This document shows, in pieces, positions 59,121 through 64,000 of a stretch of DNA of 64,000 bases. The stretch comes from Metellina segmentata (taxonomy: Eukaryota; Arthropoda; Arachnida; Araneae; Tetragnathidae): positions 90,370,377 through 90,434,376 of the forward strand of contig OX375878.1 in assembly GCA_947359465.1 (NCBI GenBank). Reading direction: 5' to 3'. The notes beneath the pieces were generated by a model. It was not told where the DNA came from. It ran no database searches and saw only the letters and a list, made by a program, of their open reading frames with translations. How positions within the stretch are numbered: the first letter of the stretch is position 1; each line of letters opens with the position of its first letter. The translations under genes and the position numbers were made by a program.

Positions 59121-61486
59121 ACTGCGAGAAAGAAAACATTCAGTGAAATATAAATCCAGACTCCCAAAAGCTCCCTGGTGTGCATGTAGCTAAAAAAGGC
59201 GCTGGTGTCGTTCCCCGAAAGTGTTGCATCGAGATGCGAGTTACTTTGAGACCAGGTCTAAAAATGTTGCAGTGAAATCAATAGCATGGCGCCACTGAGC
59301 GCCTCTGCTTAATGATTTCTGGATACAAGCTTCTGGGGAGATCAGAAAGAACTGCAATTTCTGCAAATTTCAGTTCCAAATCAATACCCAAGGGCCTCAG
59401 TGTATGACGTATCTGAAAAACTGACTAGCTGAAACTAGAGCTGATAAATTACAGTTACCGACTCGATCCGGGAGTTGGTAAATTTTGGTTTAGTCTAGTC
59501 GTGAGTTGGGTTAAAATATATTAATTTAAGGGATTCCAGTTATGACACTTAAGAGCTTGTTTAATGTTGGTGCTAAATAAACTCATTTCTCAGTAATCAA
59601 TTGAAATGCTTACCGAATAAATTACGTAAATTGAATACAATCTAAAGTGATTATATTTAAAATACTTGAACGAGTCGCCGTTAATTTAAAAGTCAATTCC
59701 TAAAGATACAAAATCGCAATGCTCAGAGCAAAACCTCTTTGGGTATTTATAATTTTTGGGAATGGACGCATTTTGCTTCTGTAATCAGTATTAAACACCT
59801 AAAACATCCACTAAAATTAAAAATGATTGTATTTATTCAAATAAAAATTATCTAAATTCATAAGGAATAATTTGGATCTTTCCAAAACTGCTAAAGACAG
59901 GTGGAGATTTTAACCAATCTAGAGTTTGAATTGTTACGCAACTCTTATTACACAAGGCAGATTTGACCGATTTGGTCAGCCTCCGATCATTTTTACGCTA
60001 AATTACGAGTTAATTAGACCCGAATCATTTCATGGTGATTCGAACCCATTCTATAGCATAATTTTGGAAGATAAAGAATGTATGGTGTACTTTTCCTATG
60101 TATTGCCAAAGTATTTTGATGTTTATATAAGTTTCATTAAGCTATCTTCACTAGTTCTGGAAGATTTGTTCTTACCCGACAATCCAATACTCAAATTATA
60201 TCAATTGAACTTAATTACTTATTTAAACGTTAAATTAATAATAGAGTTTTGAATATTCATTTTAATTGTAGTTTAATGCCATTTCTTATTCGTACTGTTC
60301 TAGCAGTCTGCTAGACCAGATGCATCGAGTCATTCGTCCTCTCAAAAGGTATATTCCTGACGACATTACATGCGATTTATTGTCACCTAAAACCAAGTGT
60401 GTCAAGCAAATAAAACTTTAAACAAGGCATCGAACCTTCACTTTAGTCATCCCGAATAGCTAGATATGGTCACTCACGACCAAAATCGGATTGATAATAG
60501 TAAATCGAAAAGGTCAAATTGCTCACTGGACATTAAATTTGGTAAAGGACAAACTTTTACAATACTTTACGCTCGATGCCATGTTTCAGTTACTATTTAT
60601 ACAGGTCAATTAGCTACTAAACATCTACAATAATGCTTATAAGACATTGGGTATATAAACCGAAGAACTCATTTGGAGAAGGAAAGCATCTCATTTCTCG
60701 CATTGAGTAAATATAATCGTAGTCTTTTGGACAAATAACTGCATTTTACATTCCAGAATAGACTTAATTGGTTGAACGTTACATAAGTTGCAAAGTGGGT
60801 CAACGGAGGCTTTCCTTCTCACTGTACAATCAATTCTCGTTATAGCGTTCTCGAAAACGTTGATATTCAATTTTTTCCATTTTCAAATGTTGCCAATTAA
60901 TTACATCTTTTGTAGTTTGTTTTGGGATGCAAGTTATTCATGGTTTGTGGATCTTAAGTTAGGCTTCCTACACAAGTCTAATTCTCCATGATTATCGACA
61001 TCGTTTCAAAATGTACCGAGGATAAATTCAGCATCTGAATAATTTTAATTCCCCTTGTACAAAGACAAATATAACTTTTGTATAAATATGCATGCTAAAA
61101 CTTGAATCTTTAATTCGGCAGTCTGGCTGTAATAAGACTTCGTCCTAGTGTACATGGAAGATGTCTATCTCTTCGTTTATCCTTTGCTCTAAAATGTTTT
61201 CCGAATTTGATTTAGCATTTTATAGCACAAAGTCAAAGGATAAACTGCCATTAAACCTGTTTGGTTAATCAGTAGCGAGATGTGTACGAAAATTGTGACG
61301 TCTATAAAAAATCAAAAACTTTGTTATTAGTTCCACAACAAACGTTTGATTTCCACAATAAAACTAGTAACTTATTGAATTTGGGTTGATTTTTTTACGA
61401 TTATCCTTGCTACATGAGGACTAATTAGTCTAACTTTTAAAGTAAATTTCAAAATAAAAATACACAATGAGCCTTCCTGACATCTA
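59121..61486. other. AT-rich intronic stretch without a recognised feature
   Basis: Part of the ELAV-family intron. A 108-codon plus-strand open frame (59926-60252) has no methionine start at its first codon and no domain I recognise. Confidence 0.5.
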
Positions 61487-62354
61487 CAGGTTGCATTATG
61501 AAAGTAATGCGCATGATTTTATTGTGACGCGACTATCCATCGCAGCGCGCTCGGATTGGTCGAAAAATGTGGCGAGGCACCTTCCTAACGCGTCCGGTCT
61601 CAGTTCGCTCCGAGCAGTAGAACCGGTAGGACGTACATTCGCGCAAAGTATTTTTCGATTGTGTCACGGAACGATGGAGTGTTCGCTGGAACAGCGGTAC
61701 GCGATCAAGTTTTGTGTGCGGCTTGGGAAGAATGCAACGGAAACTTATCAAATGGTTCAAAGAGGCCTTTAAGGAGGCACACACAATCTTCTCCCAAACC
61801 CAAAAAAGCGCGCATGAGCAAGTCGCATCAAAACAAAGCCGATTGTCTCCGTTGACATCCGAGGAATCGTCCATTTTGAGTTTGTACCGCAAAGACAATT
61901 TGTCAAGGCAGCTTTTTACCTGGAGGTGCTCAAGAGACTGTTACGACGGGTCACGCGAGTCAGGCCTGACATCAAAGACGTCTTCAAGCTCCACCACGAC
62001 AATGCACCAGCCACACGGCCTTCGTCGGCACAAACTACCTGACCCAGAGCAAGACCCCCTTGGTGCTCCAGTCTCCTTACAGCACTGACTTGGCTCCGTG
62101 CGACTTTTTTTCCCCTCCCGACTGAAAAGAGAGCTGAAGGGAAAGCACTGGGAGTCGGTGTAGAACATCCAACATCATGTTACAAGGTTCCTGAGAGGCA
62201 ATCCAGTCGAGGAGTCCCAGGCGTGGGAGAATTGTCTCCGCAAGTGTATTGATGCACAATTGGACTATTTTTTAGAATTTTAACCATTTGTACCAATCGG
62301 ATCAATAAATCTATTTTTCCCAGAAAATGCGCATTACTTTCATAATGCACCCTG
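61487..62354 (+). mobile_element. mariner element, internally deleted
   Basis: TA stands outside both ends (61485-61486 and 62355-62356). The left end reads 'CAGGTTGCATTATGAAAGTA' and the right end on the minus strand reads 'CAGGGTGCATTATGAAAGTA', continuing 'atgcgcat' on both: inverted termini with one difference over about 28 bp. The length of 868 bp compares with about 1.3 kb for a complete mariner, so roughly 0.4 kb of the transposase gene is lost. It is inserted in the ELAV-family intron in antisense orientation to the gene. Confidence 0.93.
61674..62283 (+). pseudogene. mariner transposase, deleted and frameshifted
   Basis: Starts with ATG at 61674: 'MECSLEQRYAIKFCVRLGKN', the typical mariner N-terminus. 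This frame stops after about 32 residues, and sequence that should encode the rest of the DNA-binding region is gone. Further pieces follow in other frames: 'VDIRGIVHFEFVP' (first catalytic Asp), 'RPDIKDVFKLHHDNAPA' (second Asp), 'SPYSTDLAPCDFF' (third Asp of DD34D) and 'RKCIDAQLDYFLEF' before TAA at 62281-62283. Catalytic residues are thus visible but spread over frames, with at least one stop ('SV' then TAG near 62161). It cannot encode an active enzyme. Confidence 0.92.
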
Positions 62355-62398
62355 TAGGTAGTACAGAAGTTCTTGGATATTTCGAGGGTTTTGGTCTG

Positions 62399-63170
62399 TT
62401 AGGCAACTGGGTCTAAGGTTAGGCAACTGGGTCTAAGGTTAGGCAACTGGGTCTAAGGTTAGGCAACTGGGTCTAAGGTTAGGCAACTGGGTCTAAGGTT
62501 AGGCAACTGGGTCTAAGGTTAGGCAACTGGGTCTAAGGTTAGGCAACTGGGTCTAAGGTTAGGCAACTGGGTCTAAGGTTAGGCAACTGGGTCTAAGGTT
62601 AGGCAACTGGGTCTAAGGTTAGGCAACTGGGTCTAAGGTTAGGCAACTGGGTCTAAGGTTAGGCAACTGGGTCTAAGGTTAGGCAACTGGGTCTAAGGTT
62701 AGGCAACTGGGTCTAAGGTTAGGCAACTGGGTCTAAGGTTAGGCAACTGGGTCTAAGGTTAGGCAACTGGGTCTAAGGTTAGGCAACTGGGTCTAAGGTT
62801 AGGCAACTGGGTCTAAGGTTAGGCAACTGGGTCTAAGGTTAGGCAACTGGGTCTAAGGTTAGGCAACTGGGTCTAAGGTTAGGCAACTGGGTCTAAGGTT
62901 AGGCAACTGGGTCTAAGGTTAGGCAACTGGGTCTAAGGTTAGGCAACTGGGTCTAAGGTTAGGCAACTGGGTCTAAGGTTAGGCAACTGGGTCTAAGGTT
63001 AGGCAACTGGGTCTAAGGTTAGGCAACTGGGTCTAAGGTTAGGCAACTGGGTCTAAGGTTAGGCAACTGGGTCTAAGGTTAGGCAACTGGGTCTAAGGTT
63101 AGGCAACTGGGTCTAAGGTTAGGCAACTGGGTCTAAGGTTAGGCAACTGGGTCTAAGGTTAGGCAACTGG
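62399..63170 (+). repeat. Perfect 20-bp minisatellite, 38.5 units
   Basis: The unit 'aggcaactgggtctaaggtt' repeats without a single visible change from 62401 to 63170, in exact 20-base register. It contains TTAGG at each unit junction. The array sits in the ELAV-family intron about 240 bp downstream (in transcript direction) of the RRM2/hinge exon. Absence of any variation implies very recent expansion or strong homogenisation, and the copy number may be collapsed or inflated in assembly. Confidence 0.98.
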
Positions 63171-63413
63171 ACCGAAACGACGGTTTGAATCGAAATTTCA
63201 TGGAGTTGCATTAACTATTGTAAAGTCTAAATTAAAAGATTTTGTTGAAGCACTTGCAATGTCCATCATGAGAGGCATTTCAAGGTTTTGGTGGCTCAGT
63301 ACGCTTTGGACATTCCCAAGTGCTTAGATCATGAACTGTGTGCTCCGACGCTCAAACGAGAATGAACTGTAGGTGTGCAGAAGATGTACAGGCGGGGGTA
63401 GGTGGTAGCCTAC
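63171..63413 (-). other. Intron sequence between the minisatellite and the donor site
   Basis: About 240 bp of intron. The donor region on the minus strand reads 'ctccag|gtaggctaccacc'. Nothing else is supported. Confidence 0.6.
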
Positions 63414-63666
63414 CTGGAGATGGGCGACAGGGGTATGTACCTGAAGCGGTTCGCCGGGTGGTGGATGGGCCCGGGGAAGCGTCTCTGCGGCGACAGGTAG
63501 GCAGCCAGGGGGGTGATCGCCTTGGCATTGTTGCTGGGGTTGTTGGCGAACTTGACAGTGATGGGCTCGGAGGCTCCCTCTGGAATGGTGTTGTGCAGGT
63601 GCTTGATGGCACGCTCAGCTTCAATACGCTGGTCGAAACGAACGAAGCCAACGCCTTTGGAAAGAC
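63414..63666 (-). CDS. elav/fne: ELAV/Hu-family RNA-binding protein, internal exon (end of RRM2 and hinge)
   Basis: The exon is bounded on the minus strand by the acceptor 'ccttttccag|gt' (exon starts 63666) and the donor 'tccag|gtaggc' (exon ends 63414), 253 bp. Two bases complete a codon from upstream and two bases (AG) pass on, which fits the one-base start of the RRM3 exon. The frame reads '[20 protein letters not shown]' (RNP1 of RRM2 at the start) and '[20 protein letters not shown]' (end of RRM2). It ends with the hinge '[20 protein letters not shown]', then '[10 protein letters not shown]'. In this protein family the hinge carries nuclear export or localisation signals and is a site of alternative splicing. 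The exon is very GC-rich against the AT-rich introns. Upstream exons (RRM1 and the start of RRM2) lie outside the window. Confidence 0.95.
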
Positions 63667-64000
63667 CTGGAAAAGGTAGTAGCCAGGATTGGAAAGGAAT
63701 AGTTCAGTTGAAATGACACTCGCGGATGATCCAACGGCGGCATTCCTCCACTAACAGTGCACTCCAACACAAACAGTCAAACCTTATACCCAAATATACT
63801 TACAAAGTTACCTTTTCGTACATCGTGTCTCCATGTGACATAAGGCATGAATGATGTATTAATGTTTGATAACTAAAATTAGCTTCAGACGATATAATGC
63901 ATAACTTTAATGCTTTGCAAACTTTTCAAAACGAATAATTGTCTCATAAGCACATAAGTGCGTGTTAACACTTACTCATTTCTTACAATTTGTTAATTTT
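63667..64000 (-). other. elav/fne: Upstream intron of the ELAV-family gene (partial)
   Basis: AT-rich sequence leading out of the window from the acceptor of the RRM2/hinge exon. No further exon is visible before the edge. Confidence 0.75.

Noticed and set aside
59926..60252. 108-codon open frame in the ELAV-family intron
   Set aside because: No ATG at its start, no known domain and AT-rich composition; chance cannot be excluded.
62399..63170. CRISPR-like regular repeats
   Set aside because: The 20-bp units are contiguous without spacers, in a eukaryotic intron; this is a minisatellite.
62399..63170. Telomeric array
   Set aside because: TTAGG appears once per 20-bp unit only, and the array is interstitial inside a gene.
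63338..63716. Open frames overlapping the ELAV RRM2/hinge exon in other frames and on the plus strand
   Set aside because: They are shadows of the GC-rich exon; the correct frame is fixed by RNP1 and the splice phases.

Overview
The window looks like AT-rich intergenic and intronic DNA from an arthropod nuclear genome. Three things point there. (1) Two exons of an ELAV/Hu-family neuronal RNA-binding protein on the minus strand have perfect GT-AG boundaries and matching phases. (2) DNA transposon relics are present (mariner, Tc1, pogo/Tigger, hAT, PIF/Harbinger-like and TTAA-type elements). (3) tRNA-derived SINEs and two 5'-truncated non-LTR retrotransposons (LINEs) are present. There is no operon structure, and no ribosome-binding-site pattern. 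I cannot name the species.

Layout. 1-9.8 kb: AT-rich DNA with short direct and tandem repeats and a decayed pogo/Tigger element. 9.8-11.2 kb: a degenerate satellite interrupted by a Tc1 relic. 13.7 kb: a (CAA)n-tailed tRNA SINE. 16.8-18.3 kb: a 211-bp satellite with a three-unit higher-order period. 20.4-21.5 and 24.5-25.9 kb: degenerate long-unit tandem repeats. 25.9-26.7 kb: mostly non-repetitive sequence with paired GATA sites. 26.7-27.7 kb: a TTAA-flanked inverted-repeat element filled with a 115-bp minisatellite. 30.1-41.9 kb: a dense SINE cluster that also holds a LINE inserted into a SINE, a foldback MITE with an internal array, and a 2-kb direct segmental duplication. 42.0-43.9 kb: a TAA-flanked MITE split by a LINE with an open RNase H reading frame. 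46.7-47.8 kb: a non-autonomous hAT with a perfect 8-bp target duplication. 48-56 kb: no recognised gene. 56.1-63.7 kb: the ELAV-family gene on the minus strand, with the exon for the end of RRM2 and the hinge at 63.4-63.7 kb and the terminal RRM3 exon at 56.1-56.4 kb. The 7-kb intron between them carries a deleted mariner and a perfect 20-bp minisatellite of 38.5 units.

Only the ELAV-family gene is a supported host protein-coding gene; its 5' exons lie beyond the right edge. The rest is mostly transposon and satellite turnover. The most distinctive themes are SINE bodies joined to at least two different tRNA-like heads, tandem arrays that expanded inside inverted-repeat elements, and a short self-complementary ~40-bp motif that recurs at several distant sites.
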